A DNA stretch of 44,157 bases from Bacillota bacterium (GTDB lineage Bacteria; Bacillota; Clostridia; Christensenellales; UMGS416): positions 1 to 44,157 of the forward strand of contig JAEZSE010000026.1 of the NCBI GenBank assembly GCA_023421955.1, written 5' to 3'. This document shows, in pieces, positions 30,794 through 39,197 of this stretch. The notes under the pieces were generated by a model. The model was not told where the DNA came from, did not search any database, and worked only from the letters and a program-made list of their open reading frames with translations. The position numbers and the translations under genes were made by a program. The stretch's first letter is position 1, and every line of letters starts with the position of its first letter.

Positions 30794-32191
30794 ATGGCAA
30801 AGGTACATATTACAGACACCATATTGCGTGACGCCCATCAGTCGCAGGCCGCCACGCGCATGAGAACGGAAGACATGCTGCCCGTCGCGGAAAAGCTGGA
30901 TGCAGTGGGTTACTGGTCTCTGGAAGCCTGGGGAGGTGCCACGTTCGACGCTTGCCTCCGGTTCCTCAATGAAGACCCGTGGGAGCGCCTCCGCACCCTC
31001 AGAAAAGCGATGCCCAACACCAAACTGCAAATGCTGCTGCGCGGCCAGAATCTGTTGGGCTACAAGCATTATTCCGATGACGTTGTGGATTTGTTTGTGA
31101 AAAAGGCAATCCAGAACGGCATCAACGTGATCCGCATCTTTGATGCGCTCAACGACATCCGCAACATGAAGACTGCCATGTTATCCACCAAGAAATATGG
31201 CGGTATCGTGGAAGCTGCTATTTCCTACACGATCAGCCCGGTGCACTCCACGCAGTATTTCGTGGATATGGCCGTTGAGCTGGAAGCCATGGGTGCAGAC
31301 ACCATCTGCATCAAAGACATGGCAAACCTGCTGCTGCCTTATGCGGCCTTTGATCTTGTGAGCAAGCTCAAAAAGCGAGTCAAGATCCCGATCCATCTGC
31401 ACACCCACAACACCAGCGGCACCGGCGACATGACCTACCTCAAGGCCATCGAAGCCGGCGTGGACATCGTGGACACGGCGCTTTCACCGCTGGCCAACGG
31501 CACCAGTCAGCCTGCCACCGAATCGCTGGTCGCCACACTGGCCGGCACAGAGTATGACACGGGGTTTGATCTGAAGCTCTTGAGTGAGATCGCCCAGCAT
31601 TTCCGTGGTGTGGCAAACCGCATGATGGACGAGGGCATCCTGGATCCTGCGGTGTTGGGTGTGGATGTGAACGCCCTGCTTTATCAGGTGCCCGGCGGCA
31701 TGCTGTCCAACCTGATTTCTCAGCTGAAGAGCCAGGGCGCCATCCACCGTATGCCCGAGGTGTTGCTGGAAGTGCCCCGTGTGCGTGAAGACTTCGGTTA
31801 CCCGCCTCTGGTCACGCCCACCAGCCAGATTGTAGGCACTCAGGCCGTACTCAACGTGATGTCCGGCCAGCGCTACAAGATGTTTACCAAGGAATCCAAA
31901 GGTGTGCTGCGCGGCGAATATGGCCGCTTGCCGGCCGAACCCAATCCCGATGTGGTGAAGCTGGCGCTGGGCAGTGAGCCCCGCATCACGCACCGACCGG
32001 CAGACGATATCAAGCCGGAACTGGGCCGTTACCGTGATGAGATCAAGCAATACATGGAGCAGGAGGAAGACATCCTGTCCTACGCACTGTTCCCGCAGGT
32101 GGCGCTTGATTTCTTTAAGTTCCGCCAAGCCAGGAAGTACAAAGTGGACTCCACGCTACTGGATGCCAAGAACGCGATTCATCCGGTGTAA
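30794..32191 (+). CDS. oadA: Pyruvate/oxaloacetate carboxyltransferase (5S/OadA type, no biotin domain)
   Basis: 465-residue TIM-barrel carboxyltransferase handling oxaloacetate/pyruvate. Conserved features are ITDTILRDAHQSQAATR at the start, the metal-ligand Asp there, the carbamylated-lysine segment CIKDMANLL, HLHTHNTSGTG with two metal-binding His, and the PYC-OADA domain after about 300. The protein ends before any biotinyl domain, which is supplied by the separate carrier gene 12 bases upstream. With the 12S-type and 1.3S-type subunits this fits methylmalonyl-CoA:pyruvate transcarboxylase; oxaloacetate decarboxylase with a distant beta subunit is the alternative. Confidence 0.93.
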   Translation: MAKVHITDTILRDAHQSQAATRMRTEDMLPVAEKLDAVGYWSLEAWGGATFDACLRFLNEDPWERLRTLRKAMPNTKLQMLLRGQNLLGYKHYSDDVVDLFVKKAIQNGINVIRIFDALNDIRNMKTAMLSTKKYGGIVEAAISYTISPVHSTQYFVDMAVELEAMGADTICIKDMANLLLPYAAFDLVSKLKKRVKIPIHLHTHNTSGTGDMTYLKAIEAGVDIVDTALSPLANGTSQPATESLVATLAGTEYDTGFDLKLLSEIAQHFRGVANRMMDEGILDPAVLGVDVNALLYQVPGGMLSNLISQLKSQGAIHRMPEVLLEVPRVREDFGYPPLVTPTSQIVGTQAVLNVMSGQRYKMFTKESKGVLRGEYGRLPAEPNPDVVKLALGSEPRITHRPADDIKPELGRYRDEIKQYMEQEEDILSYALFPQVALDFFKFRQARKYKVDSTLLDAKNAIHPV

Positions 32192-32237
32192 GCAAGCCTC
32201 AACAACCCCTTCACCATGAATACCCTCACCCCCTGAC

Positions 32238-32275
32238 CCCCTCTCCCATCACTGGGAGAGGGGAAGGTTTTATTT
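32238..32275 (+). terminator. Terminator of the carboxyltransferase operon
   Basis: Perfect 11-bp stem CCCCTCTCCCA/TGGGAGAGGGG with TCAC loop, followed by AAGGTTTTATTT. Confidence 0.8.
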
Positions 32276-32411
32276 GTAGGGCTTCGCCCCCAAAGCACCT
32301 CAGTAGGGGCCGGTTCGGCTCACGTTTAATAGTTTCCGCTTGGGATACGGACACCTTCATGCCTCCCTCTAGGAGGGAGGTGCAACCCACAGGCTGCGGA
32401 AGGAGGGCTTA
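32276..32411. repeat. Intergenic REP-like region
   Basis: No open frame. It contains GGGCTTCGCCC (32280-32290), a perfect CCTCCCTC-TAG-GAGGGAGG hairpin (32362-32380) and a GGCTGCGGAAGGAGGGC stretch running into an AGGGC/GCCCT dyad. The composition resembles dispersed intergenic repeats of Clostridia; copies elsewhere cannot be checked. Confidence 0.4.
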
Positions 32412-32440
32412 TTGCCCTCTTCGTAAACACCCCTTATAAT
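32412..32440 (+). promoter_or_regulatory. Promoter of the helicase gene
   Basis: TTGCCC (32412-32417), 17-base spacer, TATAAT (32435-32440). The upstream ATG at 32439 lies inside this -10 box, so translation must begin later, at TTG 32469. Confidence 0.7.
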
Positions 32441-32468
32441 GAAACCCGTCCATCACGGAGGGAACTCT

Positions 32469-34820
32469 TTGGAAAAACGACAGATCCGCCTCGCCATACG
32501 GGAATTCGTCGAGTCCATGTTCATGGAGGGCGACCTTGTTGCCGCAGCCTCGCCAATGCGGGCTGTGGAGGGCACCCGTGTGCACAAGGCCATCCAGACG
32601 GATCGAGGGGAAGGGTATTCCGCAGAGGTTTCCGTGTGTTTCACATCATCCGGGGAATATGTGGATCTGAACCTGTTTGGCCGCATCGATGGATTGATTC
32701 AGGATGTCAACGGTGTCACGATTGAGGAAATCAAGTCAGTGCGTGGTCACATGCCCCGAGAGGGGTTTGATGGGCTGGAAGTGCATTGGGCGCAGGCCAA
32801 GGTATATGCTGCGATTTATGCCAGAGAGCATGAGCTGGAATCCATTGCCGTGCAGCTGGTCTATTATGATATCCCAAGAGCAAAAGAGCACCGGTATGAA
32901 CGCCGTTTCACTGCACAGGAGCTTCTTGATTGGTTGACCGGACTTTGCGCCCGTTATCTGCGATTTGCAGACCGGGAAGAAGCGCGCCTGCGGGACATGA
33001 GCCGAGCCATCGGGCAAATGGGGTTTCCCTACGAGGCTGTCCGCCCGGGCCAGCAGGAGATGATCGCCGCCGTCTACAATCATATCAAAACCGGTGACTG
33101 CCTTTATGTGTCCGCACCAACGGGTACGGGCAAGACGATGGGCGCGCTGTTTCCTGCCGTGAAAGCGCTGGCGGATGGCCACTGCCGAAAGCTCTTTTAC
33201 CTCACAGCCAGAAATCCAGTCAAAGCCGTAGCAGAGGATGCGTTCAAGGCGCTGCTGACGCGGGGTTTCGCGCTGCGGGGCATCACAATGACAGCCAAAG
33301 ACAAGCTTTGCCCCATGCCAGAGGGCACGCCCTGCCATCCGGAACATTGCCCAAGGGCTGCCGGGTTTTACGACAGGCTCTTTCCGGCGCTCGATGACGT
33401 GCCGCCTGTGGGGCACATGGGCCGCAAAGATGTGGAGAAGCTGGCGGAAAAGCACTGCCTCTGCCCCCATGAGCTTTCACTCTTCATCGCTGAAATCTGC
33501 GACCTGATCATTTGTGACTACAACAACGCCTTTGACCCGCGCGTCAAGATCAAGCGTTTTTTTGAGCGCGGTGGGGAGTATGCCCTGCTGGTGGATGAAG
33601 CCCACAACATGGTGGATCGGGCCCGCGACATGTTTTCTGCGGAGCTGGCCGAACCGGTAATCCAGTCGTTTTTGAGCAGCCTGCCTTTGTTTCTGGAGGA
33701 AGGCACGCTGGCCCTCTCTGATGCCGCGATGGCAATGGCGGAGCAGTTGGCTGAACTCCGCCCGGCATTGGAAGGAGCACAGGGCGAGGAAGTGTCGCTG
33801 GAATCGGTGCCCGAGGGATTGCTTGACGCGGTGGGGCAGTTCATCGGCGAAGCGGAGCCGATGTTGGCGTATCAGGCGGACAACAGCCTTGGTGAGGAGT
33901 TTTTGGACCTCTACTTCATGGCGAAGGTCTTCTTCGATGTGGCGGAAGAGATGGATGAGCGGTTCCGTGTGATCCTGAGAGAAACACCGGAAGGGCTATC
34001 GCTGCATGTCCGCTGTATCGATCCATCTGTACTGCTAAAGCAAGCTTTAAGGAAAATCCATTGCGCGGTCTTCTTTTCAGCCACTTTGACGCCGTTTCAG
34101 TATTATTCCCGGCTCACCGGCACTGGCGGTGATGCAAGCTGCCTGATGCTGCCGTCTCCCTTTCCATCGGAGCACCTGAAGGTGATATCGCTGGATGTGG
34201 ACACCACTTATGCCCGAAGAGAGGGCACACTCAATAAGCTGGTGGATGCACTGTCCGCCTTTGTGCGGGGCAGGGTGGGGAATTACCTGATCTTCTTCCC
34301 ATCCTACCATTACATGCAAAAGGCCCATGAGCAGTTTGCCATGCGAAACCCCGGGGTGTTTACGCCGATGCAGGCCTCCGGCATGAGTGAGCGTGACAGG
34401 GCCGCTTTCCTGCGGCACTTTGACGGAGAGCATGATGGCGGGATGGCAGCCTTCGCTGTGATGGGCGGCATCTTTGGCGAGGGGATTGACCTGGCCGGTG
34501 ACCGTGTGATCGGTGTGGCCATTGTTGGTGTTGGGATGCCGCAGCTCTGCCTGGAGCGCAATCTGATCCAGCAATACCATGATGATCGTGAGGAGCCTGG
34601 TTATGAGTTCGCTTATGTGATCCCTGGCTTCAACCGCGTGATGCAGGCGGTGGGCAGGCTCATCCGCAGTGAGACAGATCGCGGTGTTGTGTTGCTTGCC
34701 GACCGGCGCTTTGGATGGCAGCAATACCGGCAGATGATCCCCGAATGGTGGACGCCTGTGCTGCAATCCCGCAGCTTTGCCGAGGTGGAGCGGGTAGTGA
34801 AGTCGTTCTGGGAATCATGA
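32469..34820 (+). CDS. PD-(D/E)XK nuclease-like/XPD-DinG-type DNA helicase
   Basis: 783-residue superfamily 2 helicase. The N-terminal 170 residues look like a RecB/Cas4-type PD-(D/E)XK domain: GRIDG with D74, then TIEEIKS with E87 and K89. The helicase has Walker A APTGTGKT (216-223), DEAH box (376-379) and motif VI QAVGRLIRSETDRG. Four cysteines between motifs Ia and II (about C281, C289, C294 and C332) match the XPD-family 4Fe-4S cluster. It should unwind DNA 5'-3' in repair. TTG 32469 has GGAGGG 6 bases upstream, and the promoter position supports it. Whether the nuclease domain cuts is unknown. Confidence 0.85.
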   Translation: MEKRQIRLAIREFVESMFMEGDLVAAASPMRAVEGTRVHKAIQTDRGEGYSAEVSVCFTSSGEYVDLNLFGRIDGLIQDVNGVTIEEIKSVRGHMPREGFDGLEVHWAQAKVYAAIYAREHELESIAVQLVYYDIPRAKEHRYERRFTAQELLDWLTGLCARYLRFADREEARLRDMSRAIGQMGFPYEAVRPGQQEMIAAVYNHIKTGDCLYVSAPTGTGKTMGALFPAVKALADGHCRKLFYLTARNPVKAVAEDAFKALLTRGFALRGITMTAKDKLCPMPEGTPCHPEHCPRAAGFYDRLFPALDDVPPVGHMGRKDVEKLAEKHCLCPHELSLFIAEICDLIICDYNNAFDPRVKIKRFFERGGEYALLVDEAHNMVDRARDMFSAELAEPVIQSFLSSLPLFLEEGTLALSDAAMAMAEQLAELRPALEGAQGEEVSLESVPEGLLDAVGQFIGEAEPMLAYQADNSLGEEFLDLYFMAKVFFDVAEEMDERFRVILRETPEGLSLHVRCIDPSVLLKQALRKIHCAVFFSATLTPFQYYSRLTGTGGDASCLMLPSPFPSEHLKVISLDVDTTYARREGTLNKLVDALSAFVRGRVGNYLIFFPSYHYMQKAHEQFAMRNPGVFTPMQASGMSERDRAAFLRHFDGEHDGGMAAFAVMGGIFGEGIDLAGDRVIGVAIVGVGMPQLCLERNLIQQYHDDREEPGYEFAYVIPGFNRVMQAVGRLIRSETDRGVVLLADRRFGWQQYRQMIPEWWTPVLQSRSFAEVERVVKSFWES

Positions 34821-34844
34821 TCTTATAGTATTTTCAGGAAAACA

Positions 34845-34873
34845 TTGCGAAAAGTATTTTTTTCAGATAGAAT
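34845..34873 (+). promoter_or_regulatory. Promoter of the SRP RNA gene
   Basis: TTGCGA (34845-34850), 17-base spacer, TAGAAT (34868-34873), placing the start near 34880. Confidence 0.65.
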
Positions 34874-34880
34874 AAATGTC

Positions 34881-35026
34881 TGACCCGCCGTTGAACTCAT
34901 CCCGGCAGCGGGACCCGTGCAACGTGACGCCGCGAACCATGTCAGGTCCGGAAGGAAGCAGCATTAAGCGGAACGCTCCGTGTGCCGCGGGTATCCTGTT
35001 GTCGGGGTGAGTTGAGCGGCGTTTTT
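34881..35026 (+). ncRNA. ffs: Signal recognition particle RNA, small bacterial (4.5S-like) type
   Basis: The conserved SRP domain IV is present as GAACCATGTCAGGTCCGGAA followed by GGAAGCAGCATTAAG (34934-34968), with the GGAA tetraloop and asymmetric loop that bind Ffh. The ends pair as CGCCGTTGAACTCA (from 34886) with TGAGTTGAGCGGCG (to 35021), closing the rod, and GTTTTTG follows as terminator. Ends are estimated from pairing and promoter. The RNA helps target membrane and secreted proteins co-translationally. Confidence 0.93.
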
Positions 35027-35133
35027 GTTCATTACCAGTTTATCAGGTCAATATCAATTGCTTGCCGGTGGTTCATGCCCCGGCATTTTTTGTGTTATAA
35101 TACCGCAGTCAGTTTAGCAGCATTCGGAGGAAC

Positions 35134-37296
35134 ATGGAAGATATGGCAGACATTACGACCCGCCTCATTGAGGAATTCAAGATACGCCGCGACCAGGTGG
35201 AAAACACAATCAAGCTGGTGGACGAGGGCAACACCATCCCGTTCATCGCCCGTTACCGCAAAGAAATGACCGGCTCGCTGGATGACCAGGTGCTGCGCGA
35301 GCTACATGAGCGGCTCGTTTACCTCAGGAGCCTGGAAGCCCGCCGCGAAGAAGTGCGCAGGCTTATCGAGGAGCAGGGGCAGCTGTCTGATGATGTGGCC
35401 GCCGCCATTGCCAAGGCAGATTCGCTCACGGAGCTTGAGGATATTTACCGACCCTTCCGACCCAAGCGCCGCACCCGTGCGTCCATCGCCAAGGAGCGTG
35501 GGCTGGAGCCGCTGGCGACAATCCTGCTGCTGCAGAATCCCAAACAATCTCCGGAGACAGAAGCCGATCCTTTCGTCAATTCAGAAAAAGGCGTTGATGA
35601 TGTTTATGCGGCGTTACAAGGTGCTCGTGACATTCTGGCCGAGCTCGTTTCCGACAATGCCGAGCACCGAAAGCTGATCCGCGAGCTCACACAGCGGGAG
35701 GGGTTTCTGATCACGAAAGCGAAGAAGGAAGAGGATTCCCCCTACCGCATGTATTACGATTATCGTGAGCCGGTGGCCCGCGTGGCGCCCCACCGGGTGT
35801 CGGCGATTGACCGAGGCGAGCGGGAGGGGTTCTTGCAGGTGAAGCTGGAAGCACCGGAGGCGCTCATCGTGGACATCCTGAAGCGCAAGATGCTCAAGAA
35901 CCAGTCACCGATGGCCCACCAGGTGGAGCTGGCTGTGGAGGATGCCTATGAGCGCCTGATCCGGCCCTCCATTGAGACCGAGGTGCGCAACGCACTGTCC
36001 GACACGGCTTCAGACAAAGCCATCAAGGTGTTCTCTCAGAACCTGAAAGGGCTTCTGATGCAGCCCCCGGTGAAAGCAAACGCCGTGCTGGGCTTGGATC
36101 CGGGGTTTCGTACCGGCTGCAAGCTGGCCGTGGTGGACGGCATCGGAAATGTGCTGCACACCGGCGTGATTTACCCCACACCGCCGCAAAGCAAGATCGA
36201 GGAAAGCGCCCGCATTATCAAAACATTGATTGAGAAGTTCAACATCGAGATAGTGGCCATCGGCAACGGCACCGCCTCCCGCGAGACGGAACAGTTCACC
36301 GCCGACGTGCTGAAGAGCCTGAGCCGAAAGGTGTACTATGTGATCGTGAGCGAGGCTGGAGCGTCGGTCTATTCAGCTTCAAAGCTTGCGGCGGAAGAGT
36401 TCCCGGAATTTGACGTGTCGCTGCGCAGCGCCGTCTCCATCGCCCGCCGCTTGCAGGACCCGCTGGCGGAGCTCGTCAAGATCGATCCCAAGGCCATTGG
36501 TGTAGGCCAATACCAACACGATGTGAACCAGAAGAGGCTGGGCGAAGCGCTGGGCGGCGTTGTGGAGGACTGTGTGAACTCGGTGGGTGTGGATGTGAAT
36601 ACGGCCTCGCCGTCGCTGCTTTCCTATGTGGCCGGTATCAACGGTACGGTGGCTGCCAACATCGTGAATTACCGCGGTGAGGCGGGCCGCATCCGCAGCC
36701 GAAAGGAACTTCTGAAAGTGAAAAAGCTCGGGGCCAAGGCCTTCGAGCAGTGCGCCGGTTTCCTGCGTATCCCCGGCGGCAAGGACATTTTAGATAACAC
36801 CAGTGTGCACCCCGAATCCTATGAGGCGGCAGAAAAGCTGCTGGCGCTTACGGGATTTACCCTGAAGGATGTGGCGGACCGCCGCATTGCCGGCCTTGTG
36901 CCGGAGGTGCAGAAGCGCGGCCTGGAAACCGTTGCCCGGCAAATCGGCGTGGGTGTGCCAACGCTGCAGGACATCCTGGATGAGCTGATGAAGCCGGGCC
37001 GTGACCCTCGCGACGAGCTGCCAAAGCCCATCCTGTCCAGCGACGTGCTGGAGATGAAAGATCTGGCCCCCGGCATGGTGCTAAATGGCACCGTGCGTAA
37101 CGTGGCGGACTTTGGTGCCTTTGTGGATATCGGCGTGCATCAGGATGGCCTTGTTCATGTGTCGGAGCTGGCAGACCGCTTCGTGAAAAACCCGATGGAT
37201 GTGGTCAAGGTGGGGGACGTCGTGAAGGTTAAGGTGCTGGCGGTGGATGTGCAGCGGAAGAGGATTTCCTTATCGATGAAGGGGCTTCAGAATTAG
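35134..37296 (+). CDS. tex: Tex family RNA-binding transcription accessory protein
   Basis: 720-residue protein with the full Tex architecture: N-terminal helical region, central YqgF-like RNase H fold (about 325-460, GLDPGFRTGCKLAVVDG), helix-hairpin-helix segments (about 500-560) and a C-terminal S1 RNA-binding domain (about 645-718, GTVRNVADFGAFVDIGVHQDGLVH). Tex acts with RNA polymerase or in RNA surveillance; its exact role is debated. GGAGG lies 3 bases before ATG 35134 and 12 before ATG 35143, so the start is uncertain by three codons. Confidence 0.96.
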   Translation: MEDMADITTRLIEEFKIRRDQVENTIKLVDEGNTIPFIARYRKEMTGSLDDQVLRELHERLVYLRSLEARREEVRRLIEEQGQLSDDVAAAIAKADSLTELEDIYRPFRPKRRTRASIAKERGLEPLATILLLQNPKQSPETEADPFVNSEKGVDDVYAALQGARDILAELVSDNAEHRKLIRELTQREGFLITKAKKEEDSPYRMYYDYREPVARVAPHRVSAIDRGEREGFLQVKLEAPEALIVDILKRKMLKNQSPMAHQVELAVEDAYERLIRPSIETEVRNALSDTASDKAIKVFSQNLKGLLMQPPVKANAVLGLDPGFRTGCKLAVVDGIGNVLHTGVIYPTPPQSKIEESARIIKTLIEKFNIEIVAIGNGTASRETEQFTADVLKSLSRKVYYVIVSEAGASVYSASKLAAEEFPEFDVSLRSAVSIARRLQDPLAELVKIDPKAIGVGQYQHDVNQKRLGEALGGVVEDCVNSVGVDVNTASPSLLSYVAGINGTVAANIVNYRGEAGRIRSRKELLKVKKLGAKAFEQCAGFLRIPGGKDILDNTSVHPESYEAAEKLLALTGFTLKDVADRRIAGLVPEVQKRGLETVARQIGVGVPTLQDILDELMKPGRDPRDELPKPILSSDVLEMKDLAPGMVLNGTVRNVADFGAFVDIGVHQDGLVHVSELADRFVKNPMDVVKVGDVVKVKVLAVDVQRKRISLSMKGLQN

Positions 37297-37359
37297 TCGA
37301 AGATGGCACATCATAGCGAGCAAATGAAGTCATGGTGTCGAGATCGAGGAGAGAGAAAA

Positions 37360-38172
37360 ATGGCTCATTGGCTGGAAATCATCCGCAAGCGCAACTCCTG
37401 CCGCTCCTTTGACAGCAAACCCCTTTCAGCAGAAGAGGTCGCCTCCTTGGAGCAGGCGTTCACGCAATGCCTGGAGAACCCGTTCGGCGCATCGGTGCGC
37501 TTGCCAGTCTTGGATAGCGCAAAGCTTGCTGGCAAAAAGCTGGGCACCTATGGAGTGATCCGGGGCGCAACCACTTATTTCGCAGGCGTAGTGAAAGCCG
37601 GCAGCAAAGCAAGCGAAGGCCTGGGCTGGTCAATGGAAAATGCCATTTTGAAAGCAGCTGCACTGGGCATGGGCACTTGTTGGCTGGCCGGCACCTACAA
37701 CAAGGAAGACTTTTCTCATGCTGTGCCAATGAAGGACGATGAGCGGATCGTCTGTGTGTCACCCATCGGCCATGCTGCAGACCGGCGCGCATTGCTGGAC
37801 ACGATGATGCGCGGCGCAGCTGGTTCAGCCAGACGCAAGCCGTGGTCAGCTCTGTTCTTTGACGGTTCTCTCGACAAACCGCTCACAGAACCGGCGGCGG
37901 GAGAGTGGTGCGACGCGCTGGAAGCCGTACGGCTGGCTCCGTCTGCATCCAATAACCAGCCCTGGCGTGTGAAAAAGCAGGGAGGAGACTTTCATTTCTT
38001 CCGTCACACCGGCCACGGTGACATAACGCGGGTGGATATGGGTATCGCGGCCTGCCACTTTGAGCTGGTTGCAAGGGATCTTGGTTTGCCCGGTGGATGG
38101 ACGATTGCGGATCCAGGAATTGGCGGAAACAAAATTGCCTATTCGTTCACATGGAGCCAGCCAATCGGCTGA
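37360..38172 (+). CDS. Nitroreductase family protein, TM1586 type
   Basis: 270-residue FMN-binding-fold protein: two nitroreductase-like halves in one chain. Family stretches are IRKRNSCRSFD at the start, YGVIRGATTYF, the GLGWSMENAILKAAALGMGTCWL region, the SPIGHAA motif, and RLAPSASNNQPWR with GIAACHFEL near the end. Electron acceptor and substrate are unknown. GAGGAG precedes ATG 37360. It ends by overlapping the convergent deaminase gene by 26 bases. Confidence 0.8.
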   Translation: MAHWLEIIRKRNSCRSFDSKPLSAEEVASLEQAFTQCLENPFGASVRLPVLDSAKLAGKKLGTYGVIRGATTYFAGVVKAGSKASEGLGWSMENAILKAAALGMGTCWLAGTYNKEDFSHAVPMKDDERIVCVSPIGHAADRRALLDTMMRGAAGSARRKPWSALFFDGSLDKPLTEPAAGEWCDALEAVRLAPSASNNQPWRVKKQGGDFHFFRHTGHGDITRVDMGIAACHFELVARDLGLPGGWTIADPGIGGNKIAYSFTWSQPIG

Positions 38173-38659
38173 GTGTTTCATCCAGTATGCCACCAATATC
38201 GGTTTTTCGCGCTACATATTGTGCAAGAGTACCCTCATCAACCCATTGTTTACCCAGATGTACGCCGGTTGGGCAATCTCTTTCCCATGCCGACAGAATA
38301 GTATCTGTACGATTGCCAGGTGCGGCATAACAGACATTCCGCACATTTGACATCACCAGCGCCCCTGTGCAGAGCGGGCATGGCTCCATAGTGGTATAAA
38401 GTGTGTAGCTACGGATGTTTGGATGGTCGTGGGCGCTCACCTGCAGCAGTGCGTTTAACTCTGCATGTGATAGCTTGCTCCATACAACCTGTCCATGGGT
38501 CCCTTGTTTTTCAAATTGCATGCTGCGGCCTTGGGCGATCACGTTACCATCTTCATCGGCCAAAGCCGCACCGATGGGCACCGAGCCCATGCGCCAGGCC
38601 TCCCATGCCTGTGTGAATGCCGCTTGCCATGGCGGCGACAGCTCATCCCAGTATCCCAT
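38147..38659 (-). CDS. Nucleoside/cytidine-type deaminase (zinc-dependent)
   Basis: 170-residue CMP/dCMP deaminase-fold protein. The zinc site is complete: HAELNA (His plus catalytic Glu) and PCPLCTGA (two Cys). The length and MEPCPLCTGALVMSNV wording resemble guanine deaminase/tRNA-adenosine-deaminase-like proteins, but a tRNA anticodon role is not supported by a basic N-terminus. It is translated just after the NUDIX gene, overlapping it by 17 bases, so both may act in nucleotide clean-up. Substrate unknown. Confidence 0.85.
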   Translation of the reverse strand: MGYWDELSPPWQAAFTQAWEAWRMGSVPIGAALADEDGNVIAQGRSMQFEKQGTHGQVVWSKLSHAELNALLQVSAHDHPNIRSYTLYTTMEPCPLCTGALVMSNVRNVCYAAPGNRTDTILSAWERDCPTGVHLGKQWVDEGTLAQYVARKTDIGGILDETLSRLAGSM

Positions 38660-39182
38660 CAGAGATTTCCGCCTTTCTCAAGACTTCCAACGCTTGCTCA
38701 AGAAATAACTGATCCCGCACCTGAACGAACTTCCCCAGATATGTTTGCGGCAGGCTGTCGCGGATCAATAACAGCGATTGCCCAGGGCTAACCCAATCAA
38801 GTTCAAAACCATTTTCAATTTCTTGCTTTGTGAAGCTTGATTCAGTGCATGGGCCCACTACTGTAGCAATGTAGCAATAAGATGCCTGGGTGATGCCCCA
38901 TGCGTTGCGATGCTCCTCGATCATGCCCACCTCACGTTGGATCGTGATGGGGCATCCCGCTTCCTCCATCACCTCACGGTGCAGAGCGTCTTCGATGGTT
39001 TCGCCTGCCTCCACACCGCCGCCGGGCAGCTTGTAGTAATTATCTGTCGCCACGTAGAGCAGGGCGATATTGCCGCGACTGTCCAGCACAACAGCCCTTG
39101 CCGCTTGTCTGATCGCCGTCCGTTCGTGTATTAATGGGGGGATGCCTGCGTCCTCTTCGGTGATGATACGAAGAAACCGCAT
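38643..39182 (-). CDS. NUDIX hydrolase
   Basis: 179-residue pyrophosphohydrolase. The NUDIX box is intact as GGGVEAGETIEDALHREVMEEAG (about residues 54-76; G-x5-E-x7-RE-x2-EE-x-G), so metal-dependent cleavage of a nucleoside diphosphate derivative is expected. The ribosome site before 39182 is a modest GAAGGTGG. It lies 15 bases after the stop of the GGDEF gene, in the same direction, and overlaps the deaminase gene, suggesting one transcript. Confidence 0.88.
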   Translation of the reverse strand: MRFLRIITEEDAGIPPLIHERTAIRQAARAVVLDSRGNIALLYVATDNYYKLPGGGVEAGETIEDALHREVMEEAGCPITIQREVGMIEEHRNAWGITQASYCYIATVVGPCTESSFTKQEIENGFELDWVSPGQSLLLIRDSLPQTYLGKFVQVRDQLFLEQALEVLRKAEISDGILG

Positions 39183-39197
39183 GATGAACCACCTTCT

